Shown here: positions 52,000 to 60,649 of the stretch, in pieces
Numbering within the stretch: the stretch's first letter is position 1
How the letters are laid out: every line of letters begins with the position of its first letter
NCBI RefSeq assembly: GCF_000332475.2
Contig: NZ_AOGX02000016.1
Span: 1-64,000, forward strand
Reading direction: 5' to 3'
DNA from: Leptospira yanagawae serovar Saopaulo str. Sao Paulo = ATCC 700523
GTDB taxonomy: Bacteria; Spirochaetota; Leptospiria; Leptospirales; Leptospiraceae
Length of the DNA stretch: 64,000 bases
The notes under the pieces: model-generated
Database searches by the model: none
Told to the model about the DNA's origin: nothing
The model's input: the letters and a program-made list of their open reading frames with translations, nothing else
Position numbers and translations under genes: made by a program

Positions 52000-54084
52000 T
52001 CAAACCACTTCAATCAATAAAAGAGTTGAATCATCCTTCCAAACAGTTTTATTCATTTTTTGGTATAACATAGATTGGATGGAAGGGATGACTTCATCAA
52101 AGGGCAAACCGTTTGTGCTCTGGATGGTGCGGAGTAATTCATCCCAAGCTTGCATTCCATCCGCTTCATTTAACTCCTCGAAGAGTCCATCTGTAAATAA
52201 AAAGATCCTATCTCCAGATACAACTTTTGTTTCAAAAATACCATACCGATAATGTTCTAAAATTCCTATGATGGGACCAGTATTTTCTAAAATCATTGGT
52301 TCCGAATTTTTTTTCAAGATGATTTGGTTTTGTACGCCACCCCCCGCATAACGTAGGATACTTTGGTGGAAATCAAAATCCATCACAAGTGCAGGAAAAT
52401 AAATTTGCAGATCTGCATTTTTATCATAAAAATGTTGGTTCATGTAAAACAATAAATCGTTTGGACGCATAGCCACTGCCGACACCCTTTCAAATTCTGA
52501 TTGGATCATCATGGAATACAAAGCTGCTTGTAATCCATGCCCCGTGGCATCTCCCAAAAAGAAGCGATAGTAAAAATCTTGGATCCTTTTGACAAAAAAG
52601 ATATCACCACCCACATCAGCTGTTGGTTTGTACAAAATGTCCACTTTCAGATACGGTTCCATCTCTGGAACCTTTGTGACACTGTGGATGATGGACTTGG
52701 CGAGTTTCATGTCCTTGGTGATTTGATCTAATTTACTTTGTAATTCGATTGTTTTTTCTTTGACCCTTGTCTCCAATCTTTCATTTAGAATTGTAATTTG
52801 GTTTTGAACCTTTTGAAGGGTTTGATTTTTTTCGGAAAGTTCAATGGCGAGGTTCTCTGCTTCCACAAATCCTTTTGAAAAATTCCGAGCAATATAGATG
52901 GATTGCACGAAAAACATCATAAAAATTCCAAAATGGATGGTGAGAGGTGAATTGATGAGTAAGTTATTCACCAAGATATCGTTTACAAAACTTGCCACAA
53001 ACACGAGGAAACTAAATAAGAAGATAACAGAACCTGGTAATTTGTCGCGAATGGCTCTCGTCAAAACGATTACCGCATACAAGGCTCCAAATAAGGTAAA
53101 TATTTGGAAGGGGATCATCAAATAGGTGTAAAACGATGATCTTGTTACAAACACGATAAAACAAAACGAAAACCCTACATACTTTAAAAGTTCATACACC
53201 CTTCTTGAAAAATAGGGTTTAAACAAAAGATATACATACCGCGCAAAAATAGGTGTGATAAAGAAAAAACTTAAATAACTGAGTTTTAGGTGAATTTCCC
53301 AAGGTAAATCTGGAACCAATTGCACAAGGTATTTATTCCCCGTAATGAACACCCGTAAGGCGACAAGGATACAAGTGAGTGCAAACCAATAGGTAAATGG
53401 ATCTTTTTTACGATTCCAATATAGAAAAATATGATACATTCCCATAAACAGAATACTTCCCACAAGTAACATATCACGTAGGATTTCAAATTCGTATTGT
53501 TTATGGATCTGTGAAGTACGACCTAAGGTAATGACCTGGGCAGGCCCGCCTTTTCGATGGTGGTAATTGGAAATTTGTAATAAAAATGATGTTTGGTTTT
53601 CATTTGGAATAAAATCAATGATTTGAGGTCGGTATTCTGGAATTCCAGTTTGGTAAGAAGTAGAAACAGTTCCATTAGAAACTAATTTTTCTCCATCAAC
53701 AAACAAATTATAGGCGGTTTCCATTTCAGGAACTTTAATGGAAAGCGGAATCCCTTTTAGTCCATGCACGAATTCTAAATGAAAAGTTGCATACCCATCA
53801 CCTGCTAAAAAACCTTTTTCCAAAAAGGAATTTGTCCAAACTCCTGGAACTGTAAAATAATGTGGTTCGCGAATGGATTTGATTTCGGGAAGATCTTTTG
53901 GTAAAAACAAAAGACCCGGATAATATTCCCAATCTCCAACCAATTGGATGGTATTTTTAGAATTTTTTAAATATAGATCGGCCGTTAGGTGGCCTTTTTT
54001 AGCAACGGGTGGTACTTCTGTCACAGAACATGACAAAAGTACCAAACTCCAAAGGAAACAAGTCCAACGGAGATACAGTTTCAC
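52000..54084 (-). CDS. 7TMR-DISM PP2C (SpoIIE) phosphatase
   Basis: About 694 residues from a GTG at 54084; a longer frame to 54150 would overlap gltA. The N-terminus VKLYLRWTCFLWSLVLLSCS looks like a lipoprotein signal. A DISM-type extracellular domain (GDWEYYPGLLFL, FTVPGVWTN) precedes seven membrane helices (about 205-405), a coiled coil (about 410-470) and a SpoIIE/PP2C domain (VGGDIFFVKR, GDATGHGLQAALYS, FTDGLFEEL, DDSTLLLIEV) with all metal-binding Asps. The ligand is unknown. A STAS protein gene lies just beyond gltA and could be its substrate. Confidence 0.87.
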   Translation of the reverse strand: MKLYLRWTCFLWSLVLLSCSVTEVPPVAKKGHLTADLYLKNSKNTIQLVGDWEYYPGLLFLPKDLPEIKSIREPHYFTVPGVWTNSFLEKGFLAGDGYATFHLEFVHGLKGIPLSIKVPEMETAYNLFVDGEKLVSNGTVSTSYQTGIPEYRPQIIDFIPNENQTSFLLQISNYHHRKGGPAQVITLGRTSQIHKQYEFEILRDMLLVGSILFMGMYHIFLYWNRKKDPFTYWFALTCILVALRVFITGNKYLVQLVPDLPWEIHLKLSYLSFFFITPIFARYVYLLFKPYFSRRVYELLKYVGFSFCFIVFVTRSSFYTYLMIPFQIFTLFGALYAVIVLTRAIRDKLPGSVIFLFSFLVFVASFVNDILVNNLLINSPLTIHFGIFMMFFVQSIYIARNFSKGFVEAENLAIELSEKNQTLQKVQNQITILNERLETRVKEKTIELQSKLDQITKDMKLAKSIIHSVTKVPEMEPYLKVDILYKPTADVGGDIFFVKRIQDFYYRFFLGDATGHGLQAALYSMMIQSEFERVSAVAMRPNDLLFYMNQHFYDKNADLQIYFPALVMDFDFHQSILRYAGGGVQNQIILKKNSEPMILENTGPIIGILEHYRYGIFETKVVSGDRIFLFTDGLFEELNEADGMQAWDELLRTIQSTNGLPFDEVIPSIQSMLYQKMNKTVWKDDSTLLLIEVV

Positions 54085-54100
54085 AGATTCCCGTTTTCCT

Positions 54101-55381
54101 CTAGAGACGGTTGGCGATCGGAATGTACTTTCTTTGGTTTTCGCCCACATATATTTGTTTTGGACGAACTTTTGAGAAATCTCCCTTCATCCTTTGTTCT
54201 CTCCAATGGGCAAGCCAACCTGGAAGCCTTCCGATCACTTGCATGACAGAGAACATATTTTTGGGAATTCCCAATGTATGGAAGACCAAACCGGAGTAGT
54301 ATTCTAAGTTTGGATAAAGAAGATTTTCCATAAAATAAGAATCATTCCAAACTACTTCATCAATTTGCAACGCAATGTCTTCGACAGCACTGAGTTTTCG
54401 GCCTTTGTAAAATTCTTTGATGATCTCACGTGCCACCTGTGCTCTTGGACTTACCACATCATATGCCTTTTGTCCAAATCCATTGGTTCTGATGGTGAGT
54501 CCTCCTCGTTTGAATCTTTCAAAATAATCTTTCACAGGAGTTTTTGTTTTGATGATGTCTTCGATAAGACCAATCGCAGCTGTTGGCCTTCCCCCTTCCC
54601 TTGCCCCCCATTGTGCCATGATCCCGGCTGAAATGGATGCAAATAAATTTGCTTGGGTTGAGCCAACCACTTGTACGGCAGTATTGGATACATTTTGTTC
54701 GTGATCTGCATGTAAGATCCACATTTGGTTTAGGATACGATCAAATTCCTCTGGAACATTGTAATTGTCCGCAGGCAGTTTGTGCATCATGTATAAAAAG
54801 TTCGTACAATATGGATTTTTATCGAGTGGGTAAACAAAGGGATGACCCACAGCGTGTTTGTAAGTGAACGCAGCGATGGTGCGAATTTTTGCGAGTAATC
54901 TCGCAATTAGGTCAACACCCATATCTAACTTTTCTTCATACTCTTCTAAATAATAACTAGATAATGATGTTACCATCACTGATAGAACTGCAAGGGGATT
55001 TGCCACACCAGGGAAACCATCAAAAAGATTTAACATATCTTCGTGGATCATGGAGTGTTTTGAGAGGCGACCTGAAAAATCACTTAACTCTTGTTTTGTG
55101 GGAAGATTACCATAAATTAATAAAAAAGAAGTTTCAACAAAAGTAGATTGGTATGCAAGTTCTTTAAGATCGTATCCACGATACGTAAGTTCTCCTTTTT
55201 CAGGATCACGTCTGGAAACTTTTGATAAACCAAGGGCAGTATTAAACAGTCCAGGGTCAACAGTGACAAGCCCTGTTTTTCGATAAAAATCAGTAAGGTC
55301 GATACCTTCCTTTCCATCAGTACCAGTGATTACTGGAAGTTTGTATGTTTTGCCTTTGATGTGGATTTCCACTTCACTCAT
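54101..55381 (-). CDS. gltA: Citrate synthase
   Basis: 426 residues, type II citrate synthase length. It condenses oxaloacetate with acetyl-CoA at the entry of the TCA cycle. Catalytic His in WILHADHEQNVSNTAVQVVGS and in KHAVGHPFVYP, and the Asp in the R-NxFGQKAYDVVSPRA region are visible. The strong RBS AGGAGGGAGAGAGG precedes the ATG. It lies between the STAS gene and the 7TMR-DISM phosphatase on the minus strand, so metabolism and signalling genes are mixed here, perhaps by chance. Confidence 0.96.
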   Translation of the reverse strand: MSEVEIHIKGKTYKLPVITGTDGKEGIDLTDFYRKTGLVTVDPGLFNTALGLSKVSRRDPEKGELTYRGYDLKELAYQSTFVETSFLLIYGNLPTKQELSDFSGRLSKHSMIHEDMLNLFDGFPGVANPLAVLSVMVTSLSSYYLEEYEEKLDMGVDLIARLLAKIRTIAAFTYKHAVGHPFVYPLDKNPYCTNFLYMMHKLPADNYNVPEEFDRILNQMWILHADHEQNVSNTAVQVVGSTQANLFASISAGIMAQWGAREGGRPTAAIGLIEDIIKTKTPVKDYFERFKRGGLTIRTNGFGQKAYDVVSPRAQVAREIIKEFYKGRKLSAVEDIALQIDEVVWNDSYFMENLLYPNLEYYSGLVFHTLGIPKNMFSVMQVIGRLPGWLAHWREQRMKGDFSKVRPKQIYVGENQRKYIPIANRL

Positions 55382-55437
55382 GAAAAGACCTCTCTCCCTC
55401 CTATCTTATCAAACGTAAGTTAGGAATCTAGAAGAAT

Positions 55438-55788
55438 TTACACTTGGGCGAGCGCAGAATGAAGAGAATCGTGGATGAGAACAAAATCAGTAAGACCCAC
55501 AATGTCCATCACCTTGCGGAAGTGGGTATTGAGTCCGGCAAATTCAATTTTGCCTTGGTTCTCAGAGGATTTTGTGATGAGGCTGATGAGAGTAGCAATG
55601 CCTGCTGAGTTGATGTACGAGGTTTCCGAAAAATTGAGGATCACACGTGAGCGTTTGTCCTGAGGGATCGATTCGTAGGACTCCACAATTTCTTCTTCCG
55701 CTTCGGATGTGATTTCACCAGAAATATGGATCACAGGGAGGTTTCCCCCGTTTTCAAATCCCAATCGAATCTTAAACTCTTCCATCAT
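55438..55788 (-). CDS. STAS-domain anti-sigma factor antagonist
   Basis: About 116 residues from ATG 55788 (or the next ATG at 55785); GGAGG lies 3-6 bases before. A frame from 55827 exists but has no such site. The domain is SpoIIAA-like: IHISGEITSEAEEEIVESY, RVILNFSETSYINSAGIATLISL with the phospho-acceptor Ser in NSAG. It should cycle between phosphorylated and free forms and release a partner kinase or sigma regulator. It is upstream of gltA and one gene from the 7TMR-DISM phosphatase. It differs from the STAS protein at 31389. Confidence 0.85.
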   Translation of the reverse strand: MMEEFKIRLGFENGGNLPVIHISGEITSEAEEEIVESYESIPQDKRSRVILNFSETSYINSAGIATLISLITKSSENQGKIEFAGLNTHFRKVMDIVGLTDFVLIHDSLHSALAQV

Positions 55789-55830
55789 TAGCCTCCAGGG
55801 AATTCCACTGAGAACGCGGGTCAACAAAAA

Positions 55831-56052
55831 TTAGGTTTTCGATTTTCTTTCTTCTTTTGTCATCCTACCAAAGGGTTGTTTGCACTTACGGCAAACAAAA
55901 TAAACATCGGTTGGTGTAGCAGATATCCCGACAAGGCCCATGGCAATCATCCCCCATGTAGAATACTTCACAACCTTACGAGCGTTCTCATCTTCCCGAG
56001 TGGTTCCACAATCACAAGTGGGTCGGTCAGCTTTTTTAATGATTTGGTTCAT
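55831..56052 (-). CDS. Small zinc-ribbon membrane protein
   Basis: 73 residues. Two Cys pairs, CDCG (about 13-16) and CRKC (about 54-57), could bind one zinc. Between them lies a hydrophobic stretch (YSTWGMIAMGLVGISATPTDVYFV) that might be a short membrane helix. The C-terminus is basic (GRMTKEERKSK). It is transcribed upstream of the STAS gene, with a 42-base gap. Its role is unknown. A short spirochaetal protein of this form is not recognised. Confidence 0.55.
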   Translation of the reverse strand: MNQIIKKADRPTCDCGTTREDENARKVVKYSTWGMIAMGLVGISATPTDVYFVCRKCKQPFGRMTKEERKSKT

Positions 56053-56102
56053 AAAGGAAGGGTTTCGGTTCCGCCAAAAAAACGGAACCGAAAATAGGCA
56101 AT

Positions 56103-56507
56103 TTAATTTTTAGAAAGGTACTCTACGTATTTTGCAAGGATGCTGATGTTTTCATCACCTAAATGGCCATACGCTACCATTGGAGATCCTTTGATCCCTT
56201 GTTTCAAAGTTTTAGTGATACCAGCAACTGTGTTTCCATTTTTCCATTCGGAAGCAGGAGATTTATAGTTTCTAGGTTTTGGATTGAGAGCAGCTGCAGC
56301 AGCACCGTCACCAGCTCCTTTTTCGCCGTGGCAAGAAGAACAATTTTGAAGGTACAATTCTTCCCCTTTTGCAATGTCAGGATCGGCACTAGAACTAGAT
56401 TCCTGAACAGCAGGTGTTTCTTCTTTTGGTTTGGAGTCGCCACAAGCCACCATCACAAATGCGAAGGAGACAGCGAGTAGAGAGACTAATACTTTTTTTG
56501 AGTTCAT
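56103..56507 (-). CDS. Cytochrome c lipoprotein
   Basis: 134 residues. A lipoprotein signal ends in VMVACGDS (lipobox Cys about 22). A Ser/Glu/Pro linker follows, then a class I cytochrome c domain with the haem site CSSCHG (about 55-60) and an axial Met in SPMVAYGHLG. It may deliver electrons to the caa3 oxidase encoded at 43390-48182, although it lies apart. Unlinked location and no partner gene; the electron-transfer role is inferred from the haem motif. Confidence 0.86.
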   Translation of the reverse strand: MNSKKVLVSLLAVSFAFVMVACGDSKPKEETPAVQESSSSADPDIAKGEELYLQNCSSCHGEKGAGDGAAAAALNPKPRNYKSPASEWKNGNTVAGITKTLKQGIKGSPMVAYGHLGDENISILAKYVEYLSKN

Positions 56508-56570
56508 TTCTTACTCCGAGATAAGGATGGCTCCAGTCTCCTACCCTTCTCATCTTTTGAAAAGAAGAAA

Positions 56571-57485
56571 TCAGTTTTTTTCCAAAAGATTTAAGAGAGC
56601 CTTTTCTAAATTTTGAAACTGAAACTCATAACCTGATTGTAACAGTTTTTCTGGGACAACATATTGCCCTTTTGTCACAACAACACTGCCTTCGCCAAAT
56701 AACGCTTGTATAGCGAAACTAGGCACCTTAAACAAATTGGGACGTTTTAATGTTTTTGCCAATTGTTTGGAAAACTCGGCATTACTTGTTGGATTTGGGG
56801 AAACCAAATTAAAAGCACCTTTGGCAGTAACGAGTGTCATCAAATGTAAGGTAGCATGAATGAAATCAGAAATATGAATCCAACTCATCCCTTGGTTTCC
56901 AGATGCGATGGCACCACCGACTCCCATAAGAAAAGGTGGGATCATTTTTTCTAAAGCACCACCTTTTGGTGAAAGCACAATCCCTGTTCGGAGTAGAATC
57001 GTTCTAATTCCTAAGTTTTCCAAAGGTTTGGTTTGGTTTTCCCAATCCACACAGAGTTTTGCTAAAAAATCATCTCCAGGTGGTGACAACTCAGTAAAGG
57101 ATGGATGAACTGATTCAGACATACCATAATAACCAACAGCACTTGCATTTAGAAACACTTTGGGTGGTGTTTTTAAGTCTTGGATCCGAGCGACAAGTCC
57201 TCTTGTGAATTCAATCCTCGAGGTACTTATCAATTGTTTTCGTTCTTCTGTCCACCTAACGCCCGCAATCGGTTCACCAACTAAATTGAGAATAGCATCA
57301 AGTCCTTCCAAGTCGGAAGATTGAGGCAAAAGGCAACTGACAAATTCCAAATCTGGAACTTTGGATAACGATTTTGGTATGGACTTCCTGCGAGAGAAAA
57401 CTCGAAAACGATGGCCATTTTTGACAGCAGTTTCAATGAAAGATATACCGATAAGGCCTGTTCCACCTAAAATTCCAATTTTCAT
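56571..57485 (-). CDS. TIGR01777-type NAD-binding epimerase
   Basis: 304 residues. The N-terminal GILGGTGLIGISF (about 3-15) is the nucleotide-binding loop, followed by NLVGEPIAGVRWTEERK (about 67-83), NASAVGYYG near 111-119 with the Tyr, RTGIVLSPKGGALEKM and SWIHISDF near 215, all family marks. Members of the YfcH/TIGR01777 group are distantly related to sugar epimerases; the substrate is unknown. It diverges from the MoxR-operon gene. ATG at 57485. Confidence 0.85.
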   Translation of the reverse strand: MKIGILGGTGLIGISFIETAVKNGHRFRVFSRRKSIPKSLSKVPDLEFVSCLLPQSSDLEGLDAILNLVGEPIAGVRWTEERKQLISTSRIEFTRGLVARIQDLKTPPKVFLNASAVGYYGMSESVHPSFTELSPPGDDFLAKLCVDWENQTKPLENLGIRTILLRTGIVLSPKGGALEKMIPPFLMGVGGAIASGNQGMSWIHISDFIHATLHLMTLVTAKGAFNLVSPNPTSNAEFSKQLAKTLKRPNLFKVPSFAIQALFGEGSVVVTKGQYVVPEKLLQSGYEFQFQNLEKALLNLLEKN

Positions 57486-57558
57486 AACGACTCCAATGGA
57501 TGGTGTAAATAAAAAAAGAAGTAGCCCTTTTTCGCATTCAACATAAGTTTTTCTTTCT

Positions 57559-58140
57559 ATGAGACCTGTGATTGTTTTTCCGATTCTTTTTTGTGTCGTT
57601 TGTATCCTCTTTGGAAACTACTTTCTGTATTCTGGAACCAACAAAAAGATCAACCGTTACAAAGAGAATCCACCGTTTCGCATCGAAGATGTAACTGCAT
57701 CCACTGGGCTTTCGTTTCTATTAGACAAAAATCCGTCCACAGTTTGGAGAAAGATTCGTAACTCACCAGTCGATTTTGATTTTTTCTTAGAATTGCATCT
57801 CTCACATGTTTGGGATGGAAATGCATTCCAACCTAGAAAATTTGAATCCCTTATGGTTGAAGCATGCCCAAATGACTTTATCCCTCCCTTCACACTACGT
57901 TTTTTGTTACGAGAAAGCATCAATGTAGACAAAGAACTCCGAATGCCAAAGGACATAGTTTCGTTTGTGTATTCGTTCCAAGAAAAAGGGAAACATCAAA
58001 TTTTCATTCCACTAAACAAACTCCCGAAATTTCAAATCGAAAGTGAATATCCCAAAAATATTTATATTTTAACACCAGAATTCAAATTAGATGCGGAAAC
58101 TGGATGTTTGGCTGAAGTGAGTTTGAAAGAGGTTTTATGA
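57559..58140 (+). CDS. Membrane-anchored hypothetical protein, first gene of the MoxR operon
   Basis: 193 residues. One N-terminal membrane helix (about 3-23, VIVFPILFCVVCILFGNYFLY) then a soluble beta-rich part (FDFFLELHLSHVWDGNAF, PPFTLRFLLRESINVDKELR, HQIFIPLNKLPKFQIESEY). No catalytic motif is recognised. It probably faces the periplasm. Its stop overlaps the MoxR ATG by four bases (ATGA), and it opens the operon after a 73-base gap. It is likely a receptor or anchor for the complex, which is inference. Confidence 0.6.
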   Translation: MRPVIVFPILFCVVCILFGNYFLYSGTNKKINRYKENPPFRIEDVTASTGLSFLLDKNPSTVWRKIRNSPVDFDFFLELHLSHVWDGNAFQPRKFESLMVEACPNDFIPPFTLRFLLRESINVDKELRMPKDIVSFVYSFQEKGKHQIFIPLNKLPKFQIESEYPKNIYILTPEFKLDAETGCLAEVSLKEVL

Positions 58141-59714
58141 CAACCACTCCCAATAAACTTTCGGCTTCTCCCACAATACCACCAAACAAGGGTAAGGAAA
58201 GAAAATTTGACATTTCACATATTTTAGAAGAAGGTCCTCTCCCTTTAAAAATAGGAGACACTCAAAATTTAAATTTGGACGAAAAATTAAGGAAAGCCTA
58301 TTTTTGGATTACTAATTTTGCAATCATCAATCCATTTTACGACATCGAATACAATGATACTCCACCATTAAAGTTTTCGATTGGAGATTCCAAATCTACC
58401 ATCACACTTCCAACAGCTCAAAGTTATTCGAGTTTTGTTTTACTCCCTTTAATCTCACTCATCGTAAAAGGAAAATGTTTGTTAGTTGGTGGACCAGGAC
58501 GTGGGAAAACAGCATCGGCCATCCTAATGGGAATCCTGGCAGGATATTCCATCAAAGAAATCAAAAGGTCCATCCAACATGGCCAACCACAAATGACCAT
58601 CACTGACTTATTAGGAAACCCATTGCCAAGTGATATGATGCAGGCCAAATCCATGGATGAAATCAAAATTGCTTGGCGCAAATGGCTTGGGATGCAAGTG
58701 AAAATCATTGATGAATACAATCGTATCCCCACTAGAACTCAATCGGCACTTCTCACCATCATGGGAGATAATTATGCAGAAATTTATGACCAAATATATG
58801 AATGCCCAGAGGCCGCTTGGTATCTAACCGCCAATGATGATGCAGGTGGTGGGACTTACCAAGTCATCGAAGCCCTTCGTGATCGAATCGACGTAGTAGT
58901 TAAGGCACCACACTTTAACACACGTTTTATTAAAGACTTAATCCAAAGAGTGGAAGAAGGTTACAAACCAGAATCACTAGTTCCCAAAGAGATCATTTTT
59001 ACTGAAGAGGAAATGAAATCAGTCACAGAACAAATCAAACAAGTGCAATTCCCGGCCGGACTTAGACGGAGGATGGAATTTTTTGCATCACAGTTTGAAT
59101 TTATGGAGTATGCCGGTGAACAATTAGAATATAAAACCAAAGATACAGCAAAACTCAGTGCTTCTGATTTTAGTCGATTGTCATCTCTTGAAACTGGAAA
59201 AGACAAAATCAAAGACATAGGTTCTCAAACAAAAAACGGACTAAGTGTCAGGGCTATTTTTACTTGTATCAATTATGCAAAAGCACTCGCATACTTTCGA
59301 GGACTTAACGAAGTTACATTAGATGACTTAAGCCATGTTTTGCCATTTGTACTCCATGACAAACTGGTGCAAAACATCGACTCTCCTTTCTTTGAAGAAG
59401 CTGAAAATCAAATTTACAGAAGTGACCGCGTAAGTTGGATTCGCAAACTATTTACCCTGTCCTTAAGTGAATACGAACGACTTGGACTTGATAAAAATGA
59501 TAAGATAACAAAATTCACTGAAATATTTGAGTTAGGATTAGAGGGTTTGTCAGCGAAAGACACAAAACAGAGGCTTGTGGAAATTGAAAAAGAAATTGAA
59601 TCCATTTCCAAACAACGTAAATTATACGGCCACATGTTTGACGATTTATTAAATTTAAAATACCTCCACCAACGGTATACGAATTATTTGAAATGGGTGG
59701 AATCAAATGTATGA
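58137..59714 (+). CDS. MoxR-like AAA+ ATPase
   Basis: 525 residues, a MoxR-type AAA+ ATPase. Walker A GGPGRGKT lies at 118-125 and Walker B VKIIDEYNR at 188-196 (Asp192, Glu193). Sensor I is in WYLTANDDAGG (about 222-232), and an arginine-finger-like LRDRIDVVVKAP follows. A C-terminal helical domain is longer than in plain MoxR (about 330-525) with several coils. MoxR ATPases work as chaperones with VWA proteins and insert metals or reshape protein complexes. It is coupled to both neighbours (ATGA overlaps), as expected for such a pair. Confidence 0.88.
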   Translation: MTTTPNKLSASPTIPPNKGKERKFDISHILEEGPLPLKIGDTQNLNLDEKLRKAYFWITNFAIINPFYDIEYNDTPPLKFSIGDSKSTITLPTAQSYSSFVLLPLISLIVKGKCLLVGGPGRGKTASAILMGILAGYSIKEIKRSIQHGQPQMTITDLLGNPLPSDMMQAKSMDEIKIAWRKWLGMQVKIIDEYNRIPTRTQSALLTIMGDNYAEIYDQIYECPEAAWYLTANDDAGGGTYQVIEALRDRIDVVVKAPHFNTRFIKDLIQRVEEGYKPESLVPKEIIFTEEEMKSVTEQIKQVQFPAGLRRRMEFFASQFEFMEYAGEQLEYKTKDTAKLSASDFSRLSSLETGKDKIKDIGSQTKNGLSVRAIFTCINYAKALAYFRGLNEVTLDDLSHVLPFVLHDKLVQNIDSPFFEEAENQIYRSDRVSWIRKLFTLSLSEYERLGLDKNDKITKFTEIFELGLEGLSAKDTKQRLVEIEKEIESISKQRKLYGHMFDDLLNLKYLHQRYTNYLKWVESNV

Positions 59715-60649
59715 GTTCCATTTACTGGAAATCCATCCTACTCAAACACAAAGATGTTTGTAACCAAATTGTCCGTTCCGTAAAACGGACTAACCTTCAA
59801 TTCCCTGAGGAGGATTTGGCCCATCATCTAAAACTATTTTTTGGTTCTATACTCAAAAATTTAGAAAACGAAATGGATGATGAAACAATCGTTACTCTAT
59901 TCGAAACCTTGGTCACTTTGATCTCTAAACATGTTTTGCCCATCCAAAACCAATCTGCTTTAGAATTTTATCAAATCATTTCAGAAATTCATCCCGATGT
60001 AAAAAAAGCTCCAGTATTATTCTTTTCTTATTTTGCCAACGTTTTTTCCAAACTGGAAACAGACAAAAAAGATTTATTTCTCAAGCGAATCCATTCTGTA
60101 TTACCCAAAATCCAAACAATGGAGGAAGTAAAACTAGTATTAGGTTTATTATTTTGGGCCAGTGGTAAACCAGAATATAGAGAAAGTTTACTATCTCTTT
60201 TTCAGAACCTTAACCAAACATTGAAAACAGAAATCAAAAATCTGTTTGGAATTGATGAAACTTCCATCCAATCTCCTTTTTTAGTTCCAAAAGAAAACCA
60301 ATCAGAAAAACCAAACTTTCATTTTCGTTCCATACCCGGTTACACCATGTTTGGTGGCAATTTTCAAAAAATACCGATTCTTTATTTCGATTCGGAAAGG
60401 TTACTCATATCTTCCGGAGAAACTTGGTTCCAACTCTTTGTAGATGAATTTGGAACAAGCCTTTATTCAATAGAAAAACCTATTTCCGTTACGAAAGTGA
60501 GTGATAAGCCCTCAAACTTCTGGAAACAAATGATCAAACAAAAACTTGATCCTAACTTCGTTACATCTTCAATCGAAAAGGATTCCTATGCAATCATCAC
60601 ATTAAGCAATTCTTACCAATTGTATTTGTTTTATAAAGGGAGAACGTAG
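59711..60649 (+). CDS. Hypothetical protein of the MoxR/VWA operon
   Basis: 312 residues from the ATG at 59711 (ATGA overlap with the MoxR stop). No recognised motif. The N-terminal ~190 residues look all-helical (LFGSILKNLENEMDDETIV, LSLFQNLNQTLKTEIKNLFG), possibly a repeat scaffold; the C-terminal ~115 are beta-rich (IPILYFDSERLLISSGETW, YAIITLSNSYQLYLFYKGR). No signal peptide or membrane segment, so cytoplasmic. Placed between the AAA+ ATPase and the VWA protein, it may be an adaptor; not established. Confidence 0.6.
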   Translation: MSSIYWKSILLKHKDVCNQIVRSVKRTNLQFPEEDLAHHLKLFFGSILKNLENEMDDETIVTLFETLVTLISKHVLPIQNQSALEFYQIISEIHPDVKKAPVLFFSYFANVFSKLETDKKDLFLKRIHSVLPKIQTMEEVKLVLGLLFWASGKPEYRESLLSLFQNLNQTLKTEIKNLFGIDETSIQSPFLVPKENQSEKPNFHFRSIPGYTMFGGNFQKIPILYFDSERLLISSGETWFQLFVDEFGTSLYSIEKPISVTKVSDKPSNFWKQMIKQKLDPNFVTSSIEKDSYAIITLSNSYQLYLFYKGRT

